Shown here: positions 22,462-34,514 of the stretch, in pieces
Layout: the number at the start of each line of letters is the position of its first letter
Numbering within the stretch: position 1 is the stretch's first letter
DNA from: Cryoendolithus antarcticus
Taxonomy: Eukaryota; Ascomycota; Dothideomycetes; Cladosporiales; Cladosporiaceae
DNA: 64,000 bases
Direction: 5' to 3'
Assembly (NCBI GenBank): GCA_002077065.1
Contig: NAJO01000075.1
Coordinates: 60,852-124,851 of the forward strand
Made by a program: the position numbers and the translations under genes
Notes under the pieces: model-generated
Databases searched by the model: none
Told to the model about the DNA's origin: nothing
Seen by the model: the letters and a program-made list of their open reading frames with translations, nothing else

Positions 22462-24329
22462 GTTGAGGGGTGTGGAGAGGTGTAGTTAGGTGTGGTGAGA
22501 GGAGATGTGGTTTGGAGCTCTGAGGTCGACAGACAGCAAAGGAGGAGTCGGTTCGTTCCGGGTTCTGCCACCGAGAAAAGCATGGGCCATCGCCAAGCCC
22601 GGCACAACAACATCCATTGAACTTTGTCACAGATATGATGCATCGTAGGCTGTCTTTCCAAGGTCTGAAAAAGTCTTATGCTACTATCATTCTCGCCGCT
22701 AGTGGCAGCTTGCGCCTACGAGGTTGGCGAGAGAGAGCATGCCTAGCGGTTTGTCTCTCGCAGCCTCCTTAGGACCACCTCGCTAGACTGTCCCTTGTTG
22801 CTATAGTGCAATTGCTTTACGCATGCAACATATTTACCCAGTCAAGACATTCACACATTTGGCAGACTGAAGGTATAGAGAGCGAATCTCTCGCCTCTCC
22901 TGAGTCTGTAACTCACTTTGTCACGACGTGCTCACTGCGGACATTGGAATCGCTACTACTGTGTTGAGCGATGCTGCAACGCTATCACAACATCAACCAC
23001 CACGATCCCCTGACCTCCGCTTCTACCTTTCCCAATCCACCAACGTGAGCTTGGATTACCAGCGACGCTGCTAAGGTGCTAGACCGTCTTGTGCTGCAAC
23101 GGACGTTCAGAAGAGGTCTGTAGCGTGGAAGCATTATAGCTAGATTGTGAGATTGAGTAGAAATATACGGTGCAATTCTCCAGGACGTCACAGCTGCAAT
23201 GCCGGCCGCCGTTCCACGAGCAATTGATCACAGCTATTGTTCGAGACTCACAAAACTTCAATCTCTGCGTCGTTCATCAGCAGCACCAGAATAGTCGGAG
23301 GTCGACCGCCCGGCACTTGACCTCGAGCTTCGCAAGGTCGTGACTTTCGGCCAGATCGGGATGCTTGTAGTCCAGGACCTCATCGTCCAAAAAGCAGACT
23401 TGGATCACTAGCACCAGGTGCTCTAGACCTATGATTGAAAGGGTGCATTATTGCAGTGCTTTCACTCCCATTGTCTGTGGAGCAGCGGCACACCAACGCC
23501 TTCGGTCGCGCGCGTCCTGAGTCCCTGGCGCCGCATCTCTGCGTGTCCTCGTGGATGGAGTCATTATACCGCCTTTCGCAGGGGAGTTGCTGTCCGCTTG
23601 CTCGTTCCCAGGGTCGACCAGTTGCCAAGATCGTGAGATAGTCACATTTCGAGAGTTCGTCTTTCCAATCACTACCCAAGTGGACCAGGATCTCGACGAA
23701 GTTGTTGCTGACCATCACAAAGGCAGCTACTATGCTGAAAAAAGCCCGTCTTGAATCTCCATACTTCGGACCATCGGCAAAGTGGACCAAGATTTCTCGG
23801 TCGCAGTACATGACCTGGCGAGTGGTCGTTTCTCTAGCGTCTGGTGCGTTCTGCCAATGAAATGAAATTTCCATGGCCTGGATTGAACCGTCGGAGAGGA
23901 TGTGGCTTGACTGCATCTGCCAATCCGCTCCATCTCTTCCGCCATGAGAGTCACATGAATCGCCCAAAGTGCCCTTTTTCAAAGCTCCTCGTACCCCTCT
24001 TCCTCTGCGTCAACGGGTGGGAAGGATTGCACTGGAATCTAGATCCTACTCTCCACAGCTTAAACACCTAGATAACGCTCGGTTCACGCACATGACACAA
24101 AACAGCCGAGGGTGCCCCGTCGATGAGGAATGAAGTGATGCACACACTGATGAAGGGGCCGAGGAAAGCTGGTTCTTCGCCGACTTGCATCCTAGCGAGG
24201 CAGCCACCGGAGCAACTTGAGACTGCTCCTTCAACCGCGCCCAGCGTCGTGTGTTTTAGTCAAGGTTGCCACCCATGAAGAGGCCTTCGTAGCTCCAGAA
24301 CACAGCAATCGAGACGCATAACGGAGGAG
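22462..24329. other. ATP2 upstream region and decayed DNA without a gene
   Basis: The first few hundred bases must contain the ATP2 promoter. Beyond that no intact gene is seen. A minus-strand frame of 200 codons (23380-23982) has no ATG start and no recognisable family, though it contains two related segments (CDREILVHFADG and NNFVEILVHLGS) in tandem that could be remnants of a duplicated domain. Treated as non-coding or relic. Confidence 0.4.
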
Positions 24330-25075
24330 ACAGTCAAAGACAACGTACGAAAGAACTACGCACATGAAGACTCAGGGCACTGTACTCAAGCTACCTGTCA
24401 GCGGTGATGTTCTTGACGAAAACAACACTTCTCCCGTCGCTGCCAACTCGGGTGAGCTTATGAGGTACTTCCAGCTGCCACACGCATAAGCACTGAGAGT
24501 GACAGACAGTAACCAGACCTTTTTCGTAATCCGCGAAAGCGGTCTCTCCACAACGTTGCCAGCATTCTTGAGGTACCGTAGTAACACCCATGGCTGTTAC
24601 AGCCGCATCCGGTCTGGTGGAGGAAGAATTCAGGTCTCATTTGAGCTTTCGGGGCAGACTCAGGCAGTGCTTCTCCGTAGTTCTTGCAACGCTCTCGAGA
24701 CCTTATGCTGGTACCTGCGGCTGTGACAACGCAACATGGACCGCTCGTAAGAGAATGTGAGGCTGGCCTTGATCTTCGCAGGGCACGCACGCAGTGTTTC
24801 TCCGCGGGATTCTCGATTTTCCTGAGGTAACATAACATTGGCTGTAACAGCGAGAGCGTGGATGGGTCCGCTCAGGAGAAAATATGAGACTTACTCGAGT
24901 TCTCGGAGGGCGTCCAAGTAACGTCTTCTCCGTAGATCTCTCACCTTTCTTGAGGCGGTATCATGTTCGCTGCAACAGTGGGAGAGGTAGACAGCGACGC
25001 CCGTGAGAAGCGGAGTCTGGGCTTTGCGGATAAATCATCTCGGCGAAATCGCTTCGTGTGTGACTGCTCTCGTGA
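24330..25075. repeat. degenerate tandem repeat, period about 126 bp, downstream of actin
   Basis: A core TGAGGTA(C/A) recurs at about 24461, 24569, 24697 (as TGGTACC), 24823 and 24951, spaced 108, 128, 126 and 128 bases. Between the cores other blocks recur in the same order: GGCTGT(T/G/A)ACA(G/A)C, then TGG-CCGCT-like, then (G/T)AGA-AT(A/G)TGAG, then a CTTCTCCGTAG-like block. Identity between units is modest, so the array is old. It lies beyond the 3' end of actin and upstream of ATP2. Its origin (relic transposon, satellite or decayed repeat protein gene) is unknown. Confidence 0.55.
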
Positions 25076-25315
25076 GTACCCACGTAGGTGCACAAAGAGA
25101 ATACATGCCATGACAGGAGATAAGACACACCATCTAACAAATGTCATTGCTTACAACTATCATCTAGTTGATGCAGCTGCCATCAACAGCGATGCCACGA
25201 CACAGACGCTGCGCGGCCCCAATGGGGCCCTCTGCCTCTGACGACTATCGCGATACTCACACCGTCCACGGTGCCTCGCACAATTGTGACCATCATCCTC
25301 CGAAGCCATTTGCCC

Positions 25316-26828
<1,513 letters not shown>

Positions 26829-27772
26829 GGCGGCGGCGATGGGTGTGTGAGTTGTTGTGGAGTGATAAAATCGAGTGAGCTGTGGTGATGGAGTACAGCA
26901 GGGCGGATGTTACAGGTGTGGGCGAGGTGTAACGTTAGGTTGGTGATGTAAAGTTGTTTCCAGCTGTCGGTGAGATCAAGGGCAGGCGAGTCTTGGCGAA
27001 GCGTTCCTGCCGGATGGCCTAGCAGATAGCGAATCACGAACGCCGCTCTCCTGCAGCAAGAACGATGTATATGGTGAATGGGGCAAACCAATACGGCGAG
27101 AACAAGACAGAGGGTAGGAAGAAGAGTCTTTCGCATGAAACGGCTGCCTGTGATGAATGTCACGGTTATTGATGTTGCCTCCCATACGCGCGTTCTACAA
27201 TGCAAGTGAGGCTGCGCCGGCTCACTGCCACTGCTGACGCCATGCCATCGCCACTACGCCAGCAGTATCACTACGGATCCTCACTCCGACTGTGTCATCA
27301 CATTCTGCCCACATGCCATACCAGCCCACATACAGCATACCAATGGCAGGCACATATTCGTTGAACATACGATTATCCCATGTGGCGGGGTAGTGGGGAA
27401 GGAACGAGTCCTAGGGTCAATGCACTTTTGCTGACTTTGCACTCATTTGCAAGGGTTCGAGCGTGTCGTCTATCTGGCCTGTCCAAGTCTTGACGCCTTT
27501 CGTAAAGGGTGGGCGCTTCGCATCGACTGTCTCATCCAGACCAGGCTCGTTGTGTATGCCAGTCTCGCCCTGTCGCAATATCCACCGTTGAGCCACGTGG
27601 AAGCCACGAGAAACGACCAGTGCATACATAGTGCCAAGCACAAGGTTTGCTGTTCGCTCTCCTGTTCTTGTCCATATCCTACAGTATATTGCGCATTTCG
27701 AAAGCACTCATCCTTAAATTTACTTGAAGTGTTCGAGATCAGCGACTACGAACCACAGCAGACAGGAGCGCC
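26829..27772. other. divergent promoter region between actin and FES1
   Basis: About 940 bases. A minus-strand frame of 136 codons overlaps the actin leader but has no recognisable content. No repeat seen. Confidence 0.45.
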
Positions 27773-28411
27773 ATGTCGCAATTCAACGAGCTTCTCCAAT
27801 GGGGCATCGAGAACAGCGCTGGCGGACAACCTCAAGCAACAAACGGCGCACCGCGCAACCCCAAAAGCCTCAACCCAGAACTCCTCGCACAACTTCTGGG
27901 CGGCCCTTCGGATGCTGACCGCATGCGAGAGGCTATGCTCGCCATCACCGCCCCTTCCGACAAAGTCGATCTCGAGAACAAGCTCATAGCATGGGACAAC
28001 TTCGAACAACTCATCGAGAACCTCGACAATGCGAACAATATGCAAGCGCTCGGACTTTGGATGCCCCTCGTCGAGCAGCTTGGCAGCGAGGAGGCGGAGT
28101 GCAGACGATACGCATGCTGGTGTCTGAGCACGGCTGTGCAGAACAATGCGCCGTGTCAGGAGCGATGTCTGGCTGTTGGCGCAGTGCCGAAGCTGCTTAA
28201 GTTGGCATTGGAAGACAAAGAGCAGAGCGTGAGGAAGAAGGCTGTCACTGCGCTGAGCTCGGAGGTGAGGAACTATCAGCCAGGGCTTGATGAGTTGGCG
28301 AAGAACACACCCAAAGATATATGGGCTGGGGACGAGAAGCTCGATGCTGGAGAGATGGAGCAGGTGGACAAGATCATTGGACCACTTCGAGAAAGGGCGG
28401 CAAAGCCCTGA
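27773..28411 (+). CDS. FES1: Hsp70 nucleotide exchange factor Fes1, 212 aa
   Basis: ATG at 27773, MSQFNELLQWGIENS, the standard Fes1 N-terminus. Armadillo-type helical repeats follow: NKLIAWDNFEQLIENLDNANN, WMPLVEQLGSEEAECRRYACW, LSTAVQNNAPCQE and RKKAVTALSSEVRNYQP. Fes1/HspBP1 proteins clasp the Hsp70 nucleotide-binding domain, release ADP and promote delivery of misfolded cytosolic proteins for degradation. Length agrees with other filamentous fungi (about 210 aa). No intron. Confidence 0.95.
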   Translation: MSQFNELLQWGIENSAGGQPQATNGAPRNPKSLNPELLAQLLGGPSDADRMREAMLAITAPSDKVDLENKLIAWDNFEQLIENLDNANNMQALGLWMPLVEQLGSEEAECRRYACWCLSTAVQNNAPCQERCLAVGAVPKLLKLALEDKEQSVRKKAVTALSSEVRNYQPGLDELAKNTPKDIWAGDEKLDAGEMEQVDKIIGPLRERAAKP

Positions 28412-29692
28412 GCCAGGCATTTTCACAGCTGCGCACGCAGCGAACTTTCGATTAGCACAAGTCGGGGGCAGGACATTCCTGACCATCCGGTCTTCAGTAT
28501 GTCTGAGACGTCTGGCATTGAGACTCCCGGGGCAGGTCCAGCAAGCAGGACGAGAGTTGCACATGCGAGGGCGGCTCACGAGCATCGGAACACGGAATTA
28601 CAAGACAGGGACTGACTTCGATCATCAAGGCAAGCGCGTTCTAGCGAGAATGACTCTCTGAGATGATCATAGAGCCTAGTCCGAATTGACAAGTCACGAT
28701 GCCACCGCAGTACACGAAGCTGAGCCATTACACGAGCGGAATGTGAGACGAGGGCTGAGGTGACTGCGGACTACCTTCGCTTGCGCCTCAAGAGTAGTGG
28801 TGGAAAGATATACAGATTCTAACCCTACGCGTCACCTTGTCATTCGCAAGACCTTATAATTTATCAGTAGATTACCATGCTCCACCACTTTTCCCTTCAT
28901 CTGAGATCTGCGACTGGCGTGAGGCTAAGCTTTCGGGAGGCTGGCCCGAGCGCACAGGGCTGACGACTGCGAGACCTCACCATCGTGGCTGACCAAGAAT
29001 GCAACATACATCCAACCCGTAACACAAGTGCACGAAGTGTTGGCTCGAGGACAGTCGAGCAGGTTGCAATATGCCCTGATCTTCCATCAGGTGAGAGACG
29101 GGAGCCTACACAAGGCTTCAACATCCAAGGTCCACGCGCATCATCCCTTCCCTTCAATCTGTAACACCGAAGCCCGCTCGGCACCCACACCGCGAGCAGT
29201 GGCCGGCAGAATGCGCAGAGACCATGCCTTGCTCCGCCACGGTGTGCTTCTCTCCTTGCATTGTTCACTCCCTTTGTTCCTTTCTTTCACGTGCTCACAC
29301 TGTCGCTTTCTTTGTCTTTGTTCGGCAGCGCCCTTGTGGTTGCGCAGGTCCTAGTGGCCACTTACATTCGCTTTTTGGAGGGCTTTGTTGCTACCTTGCT
29401 GTCGTTACTGTTGTACGGAGAGATCGAGATCATAGCAAGAGAGATCGAAGAGAATATCACGCAGAGCATACTTACGAATACAGCATACTGAGGGAGTATT
29501 GAGCACTCTCCATACTAGGCCAGACAGTCGCAACTGGCTTGCGACGGAGAAGCATATTCAACCTCTGGACGGCCAAAAGCCTGTACCTACGGTCGGGCAG
29601 TCACGGTACGAACATTGAGCATAGCGAAGGCGCGTCAAGTGCAGCTTTGAGTCTGACAGCGACCCTGTATGAATTTCGATACAGCCCGCAAC
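28412..29692. other. intergenic, 1.3 kb
   Basis: A hydrophobic frame at about 29261-29491 begins only with TTG and has no family match; it is not called. Nothing else is supported. The last part must serve as promoter and leader of the GH5 gene. Confidence 0.4.
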
Positions 29693-31285
29693 ATGAAGAC
29701 ACGAACATCACTCGCCATTCTGGCGACGGCAACGATCCCAAACCTTACGTACGCCCACCCCTACATCAACCCACATCGTCACTCGCACACACCACGAGCG
29801 ACATCGACAGACTGGTTCTATGCATTCCAAGCGCCAAGTCTAGCGCAGATTGACCCGACTCCAGTAGCAGCCGCTGCATCGACAATCACTTCGCTCGTCT
29901 ACGCTACGATTACCGTCAGTGCCCAGCCGCACAGCACGGCACCATGGGGCTACCACGGCTCAAATATGGCAACATTCCCAATAGGCACTGGAGCGTCTGC
30001 TGCGTACCCGACTGCATCATCGAATAACTCAGTCACCCTCAAGCCATCGCAAGTCAACGCGACGCAGTCTGCTGGTCCGACTGCCACGGCGCCCGCTGCT
30101 CCCGCCCTTCCATCGACGCTTCGTGGTGTGAACCTCGGTGGCTGGCTCATCTTGGAGAAGTGGATGAACTCGGACTGCTTCGAAGGCACCGACGCTGTTG
30201 ATCAGTGGACCTTCGATCATACTGATGGAGCCGTTGCTAAGCTCAAGCAGCACTGGGAGACATATATTACGGAGGACGACATCAAGGCCATTGCCGGTCT
30301 GGGCCTGAATGCAGTGCGCATCCCAATCGGCTACTGGGCATACGACACCTTTGGCTCGGGTTATATTTCTGGTGCCGATGCTTACCTCGAGAAAGCGATC
30401 GGCTGGTGTCGTGCTGCCGGTCTCAAAGTCCTGGTCGACTGCCACGGCTCACCAGGCTCGCAGAATGGCTTTGACAACAGCGGGCGATCTGGCAACGTCG
30501 CCTGGCAAGACAAGTCCCAGTCGAACGGCACCACCAACATGCAGAAGAGTATCTCCGTCCTGCAGACCATGGGCCGCAAGTACGGCGCTCAAGAGTATGC
30601 CGATGTAGTCTTCGGCCTCGAGCTCGTCAACGAGCCCATCTCTTGGCAACAGAACAACCTCGAAACCACCAAGTACTGGGCTAAAGAAGCCTACGCCGCT
30701 GTCCGCGCCGTGGCCACGAACAAGAACCTTCAGATAATCATGCACGATGGCTTCATGGGCCCTTCGCAGTGGCTAGATGTCAACGTCGCCATTGTCGGCA
30801 ATACCACCACGTCCGCGAACTCCACAACCCCAGCACTCTTCGCGATAGACACCCACCTCTACCAGAACCAAATCGCCGCCGACTCCTCCCTAACCCAAGA
30901 CCAACACATAGCCAAAGCCTGCAACTGGACGTCCTCCGCCCTGCTCCCCGTCTCTTCAAACCTCCCCGTCTATGTCGGCGAGTTCTCCGCCCAAACGAAC
31001 ATCTGCGCCAACCCTGACGGCTCGACCGTCGCAGGCAGCACATGCTACATCGATGGCTGCCAGTGCTTGACGAACGTCGATATGCAGGACTGGAATGGGC
31101 CTTTGAAGATGGCTACGAGGAAGTTCATAGAGGCTGAGCTGGATGCTTTTGAGAGGGGAGCGAAGGGTTGGTTCATGTGGAATTATAAAGGACCCGGGGC
31201 TTGGGGGGTGAGCAATTTGGTGAAGTATGGAGTTATGGGCAAGGTTACTGAGAGGATGTTTCCCGGGCAGTGTAGGTTTGACTGA
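29693..31285 (+). CDS. secreted GH5 exo-beta-1,3-glucanase, 530 aa
   Basis: Starting at ATG 29693 gives a good signal peptide (MKTRTSLAILATATIPNLTYA before HPY); an ATG 24 bases upstream would add MNFDTARN and is less likely. After a Ser/Thr/Pro/Ala-rich spacer to about residue 140 comes the GH5 (Exg1-type) barrel: STLRGVNLGGWL, AVRIPIGYW, VDCHGSPGSQNG, the acid/base LELVNEPI (Glu314), DTHLYQN and the nucleophile VYVGEFS (Glu430), ending with WFMWNYKG. Such enzymes trim beta-1,3-glucan in the cell wall. Several NxS/T sites suggest N-glycosylation. The long low-complexity N-terminal spacer (about 120 residues) is longer than in yeast Exg1 and may place the enzyme away from the wall. Confidence 0.93.
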   Translation: MKTRTSLAILATATIPNLTYAHPYINPHRHSHTPRATSTDWFYAFQAPSLAQIDPTPVAAAASTITSLVYATITVSAQPHSTAPWGYHGSNMATFPIGTGASAAYPTASSNNSVTLKPSQVNATQSAGPTATAPAAPALPSTLRGVNLGGWLILEKWMNSDCFEGTDAVDQWTFDHTDGAVAKLKQHWETYITEDDIKAIAGLGLNAVRIPIGYWAYDTFGSGYISGADAYLEKAIGWCRAAGLKVLVDCHGSPGSQNGFDNSGRSGNVAWQDKSQSNGTTNMQKSISVLQTMGRKYGAQEYADVVFGLELVNEPISWQQNNLETTKYWAKEAYAAVRAVATNKNLQIIMHDGFMGPSQWLDVNVAIVGNTTTSANSTTPALFAIDTHLYQNQIAADSSLTQDQHIAKACNWTSSALLPVSSNLPVYVGEFSAQTNICANPDGSTVAGSTCYIDGCQCLTNVDMQDWNGPLKMATRKFIEAELDAFERGAKGWFMWNYKGPGAWGVSNLVKYGVMGKVTERMFPGQCRFD

Positions 31286-31591
31286 AGAAGGAGGTAGATC
31301 TTCATTGATGATTTTTGGATGTACATAGACTGTATAGACGTCCAACGACACTGCTTGTCTCGTCCTCCCGTCCGTGCGATGCCAAACTCGCTCTGTGAAT
31401 GGAGCTGCTGGCCACATGATTATGGTGAAGATCCGGCATCTCTCGACGCACTACCTTCGCACTTTTTCCATCGTCTGTAATCATGATGCCCGACATGAGC
31501 TGACCAGCCAAGATTGTATCACACACTCGAAAACTTGAAGCTTCGGTCCCTAGACCGCAGATCCAATGCTCTACCCATCCCTCCAGTCGCG
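31286..31591. other. intergenic, converging genes
   Basis: About 306 bases with nothing recognised; expected to contain the two 3' UTRs. Confidence 0.45.
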
Positions 31592-32319
31592 CTACCCCTT
31601 CGCTTCCAGAGCCGCACTCGCCGAATAGCCCGAAGACCGCGGCTGATAGACCGCTTTCTCGAAGTTCCTGTCGTGATCACCAAGCTTCCTGTTGTGGTAC
31701 GCAACATCGAAAGCCGAGCGATCGGTGTCGTTGTAGATAGCGCGCAGTGGCCCTGGGTCTGCTTTGCGGCCGGGTCGGTTCTTCTCGGTCGCGAAGTCGT
31801 TGTATCTCTGAGGCATCAGTGGATACTCGTTGTAGGGCTATGAGGCCAAGTCAGCAAGAAGTTGAGTGTTGCTCTGACCGGTTGACTTATGGATTTGGTG
31901 GAGGCAATCTGCTCGCGGTTCTCGTAGGTCTTGGGGTAGCCGTGGCGTGGACCCGTTGTTGGCGCAGTCGGGACCTGGGCTCGAGCGCTCGCTGCGTGAA
32001 TTTAGCGGTACTCGTTCTGAGGTGACAAGTTGGAGGCGGAGAACTAGTTGCACATATCAATATTGTCATTGGATTGGACGGAGGCGTGTCTTACGTAGGA
32101 CGACTGTGTTGAGGTGGAGTTGTTCCTTGAGGACGTGATATGCGCGTCGATACTTGTCGAGCCTTGCCTCGAGGACCGAGCGCTTGAGAGAGGGTAGTAG
32201 CTCGTATTGCTCGTCGAACCCTGCCTAGCAGACCGAGAGCCCGTGTAAGGGTAGTAGTTCATGTCGCTTGTCGAACCTTGCCTCGAGGACCGATAGCTCG
32301 ATGAAGCATAGTCGTCCAT
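31592..32319 (-). CDS. small Ser/Tyr/Gln-rich repeat protein, three exons, about 188 aa
   Basis: Exons in coding order: 32319-32095, 31974-31879, 31837-31592. Intron 1 is 120 nt (GTAAGA to CCCAG); intron 2 is only 41 nt (GTCAGA, branch GCTGAC, acceptor CATAG). The first exon encodes a 19-residue repeat, RSSRQGSTSDMNYYPYTGS and two variants. The second and third encode a more ordered part (GPRHGYPKTYENREQIAST, then PLMPQRYNDFATEKNRPG). The third exon and its acceptor are clear from the reading frame; the first junction is my best guess. In-frame codons before the ATG still resemble the repeat (ASTSKMDDYA), so the true start may be in an upstream exon ending at a TAG acceptor near 32340. Function unknown; disordered N-terminus. 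Confidence 0.5.
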
Positions 32320-32335
32320 CTTGCTTGTCGAAGCG
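32153..32335. repeat. 57-bp coding tandem repeat
   Basis: The block CTTGTCGAACC(T/C)TGCCT starts at 32153, 32210 and 32267, exactly 57 bases apart, and a fourth partial start lies at 32324, just outside the assumed start codon. It encodes the 19-residue Ser/Arg/Gln/Tyr repeat of the minus-strand gene. Confidence 0.75.
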
Positions 32336-32960
32336 GAGATCTAGAATACCACCCGATGGTGTGGCAGGCGGTCTAGAAACTCCTGGACACGGTCGGAAGA
32401 CGGAATGCCTACGGCGCAGATAATGACCGACGTCCAAGTGCGAATGAATACCTATGTAGTGTTCAGGTGGGCAAAAGTCAGTCCACTTCGCGTTCTCGGT
32501 GGTGTCAAGCCACTAAAGAAGCGTGCAGCGGTGTTGGGTTGCCGTGGGCAACCCGTAAGTGAATGTAGATAAAATTTACACTTCATTTACCTTGAATACT
32601 CAACGTGTCTTTCACGTGCATCTCCAGGCTTGATCAGAACAACGCACGCGAGTATACTGGATCGTTGAAAGCCCAAGCGCTGCACATCCATCGGGACTAA
32701 GGACGACTCCATCAAAAGCAATTTCTCATCAGCGATACCAGTGGTTTGTCGTTGTCGCAGCTGAACCAGTAAGAGCAGTAGATGGACTGCCACAGGCGTG
32801 GAGACGAAGCCAGTGCGTGTGGTAGCGTCCACGACCATGATGGAGGGTAAGAAAGGTCTGTCAAAGAAAGGCGCGAACAAACTCCACTAGTAAACACCAC
32901 TGGCTCTGAACATCCTACGGGAGCCAGTACATACCTCGGCTCACGTCTTTGGCCACCAAC
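32320..32960. other. intergenic between divergent genes
   Basis: About 640 bases. May hold an unrecognised 5' exon of the repeat protein near its left end. Otherwise only short frames. Confidence 0.4.
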
Positions 32961-33827
32961 ATGGCGCACCTTGACGCCTACTTTCAAGCTGCGAAGACTG
33001 AGGAAGGGCTCGATGCTGTAATTCTGGACATTCTACACCAAGCCCTCGCTTCACCCCCGGCCGAAGGGATTGTGACATGCGGGGCCCGGGCGGTGCTTGA
33101 GATCCTCAATCTTGGTCCGCAGGACGGGTATGGAAGCATCGATGCACTCCGATACTGCCTGTGGCTCACCATCATCGATGTTGCGGCACACATCCCGTAC
33201 ACCAATCCCGGGCAATCGTTACTAATTCAGATACTGGGGACGCTTGACCTTACGAGTGGGTGGGAAGGGCTGCCTGGTCTTGGCCAACAAATGCGGGAAG
33301 ACTGGAATCATGGTGGCGAGGAGCGTGCCCAGCAATCTTTGTAGTCGCTGACTAGAAACAGATCCTACGTTCAATAGAGTCTGGGCTCTCCTCATCCTCA
33401 TGACTACACCCTTGACCAGTGGATCAACGTGAACTCCTTCGCCGCGCGTGTACAAGGCGCCAGTCTGGTGTCCTGGATCAACTTCGCTGTGTGGCAGCTA
33501 CGAGCTGCACTCGAAGAGAACTGGGTAGTCGGAGAGAACGCAGATACCAGAGTCGCGGTCGCCTGCGACTGGATCGTCCACAGCGGACAAAGGATATTGC
33601 AGCTATGCTTGCAAGAGCGCGAGATGGGCGAGACTGCGCTCAGGTCGGAGGGACCGGGTATCCCGTTCGCCGGACTTCCAGGTACAAATCTCGAGCGATG
33701 GGGCTTCTGGACACGCCGACTCAAGGAGCTGCGCGGACAAGTATGCGAAGCCGTGCACATGAGTGTGGACCAGGCGTTGGAAGCGATTAGATCTGCAGAA
33801 GCAAAGCTCTCAGGTCCAGCTATATAG
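32961..33827 (+). CDS. DUF3632-family fungal protein, two exons, about 275 aa
   Basis: Exon 1 starts at ATG 32961 (MAHLDAYFQAAKTEEGLDAV) and carries the helical first half (IPYTNPGQSLLIQILGTLDL). The second half lies in another frame (DYTLDQWINVNSFAARVQGA, then SLVSWINFAVWQLRAALEE). The order 'N-terminal helices, LPGLGQQMREDW, then WINVNSFAARV' is that of DUF3632 proteins of filamentous ascomycetes, whose function is unknown. The best join is a very short 39-nt intron, 33341-33379 (donor GTAGTC, branch CGCTGAC), giving 275 aa. Alternative donors exist between 33315 and 33341, so the junction is approximate. This family often expands in plant-associated Dothideomycetes and Sordariomycetes. Confidence 0.7.
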
Positions 33828-34514
33828 AGGGAGGGACGGGTAGATTGTACTTGTGCTGCTCCAGCTTTCTACGACATGTAGTATGCTCTTGATAAACTGG
33901 CTGTGGCAGTCAGATGCTATGCTGTCAGGCGTCTGAGAGATGCGAGTCGAGGAGATGTAAAAGATGAGCTACATCCGGCTCTCATCGACGGCCCATGCCA
34001 GAGACGTTGTACTAGTAGTACATGCAGAACCGTAAGAGGGGTTCGAGAACTTTGGAGAAGCGACCTCAAGGCCATTGCAGATTCCAAGGTTGTATGATGT
34101 TGGCTCAGCCTTCAATGCCAGACATGAGGAAATTATCCTGTACCCTCATAATGGAGAACGCCTCTTCTCCTGTCAGTCGGGTTGTCTAGCTGTAGTACAA
34201 ATCATAGGCTTTCTTCCGAATCTGATTGCAAGACTCATGTTGTGTGCTATGGTCGAAGTGAGAGAGTGATGAGAGAGGAAGACTCATCGCCGAGTCACTG
34301 CCCACGCTAGCGTCCCGATTTGGACCTTCAGCTTGTGTGACGTGCATGTGAAGATTCCACTGCACTACAAATATCCCACCACAACCACCACAGCTTTGCG
34401 CCGACAGTCACAGATCAATACATTAGCTTTATCTTCCACCAGGAATCCAATACGATCAATTGTCTCGTCGACTACAACCACACAAGCTACTTTCAACCCC
34501 ATCAAGCCGCAATC
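33828..34514. other. intergenic upstream of TIF6
   Basis: About 690 bases; no supported gene. The last 100 or so bases are CA-rich (ACCACAACCACCACAGC-like) as expected for a leader of a strongly expressed gene. Confidence 0.4.

Noticed and set aside
29261..29491. Hydrophobic 76-codon frame that could be a small membrane protein
   Set aside because: It begins only with TTG, there is no ATG near, and it matches no family; kept only as a remark in the intergenic entry.
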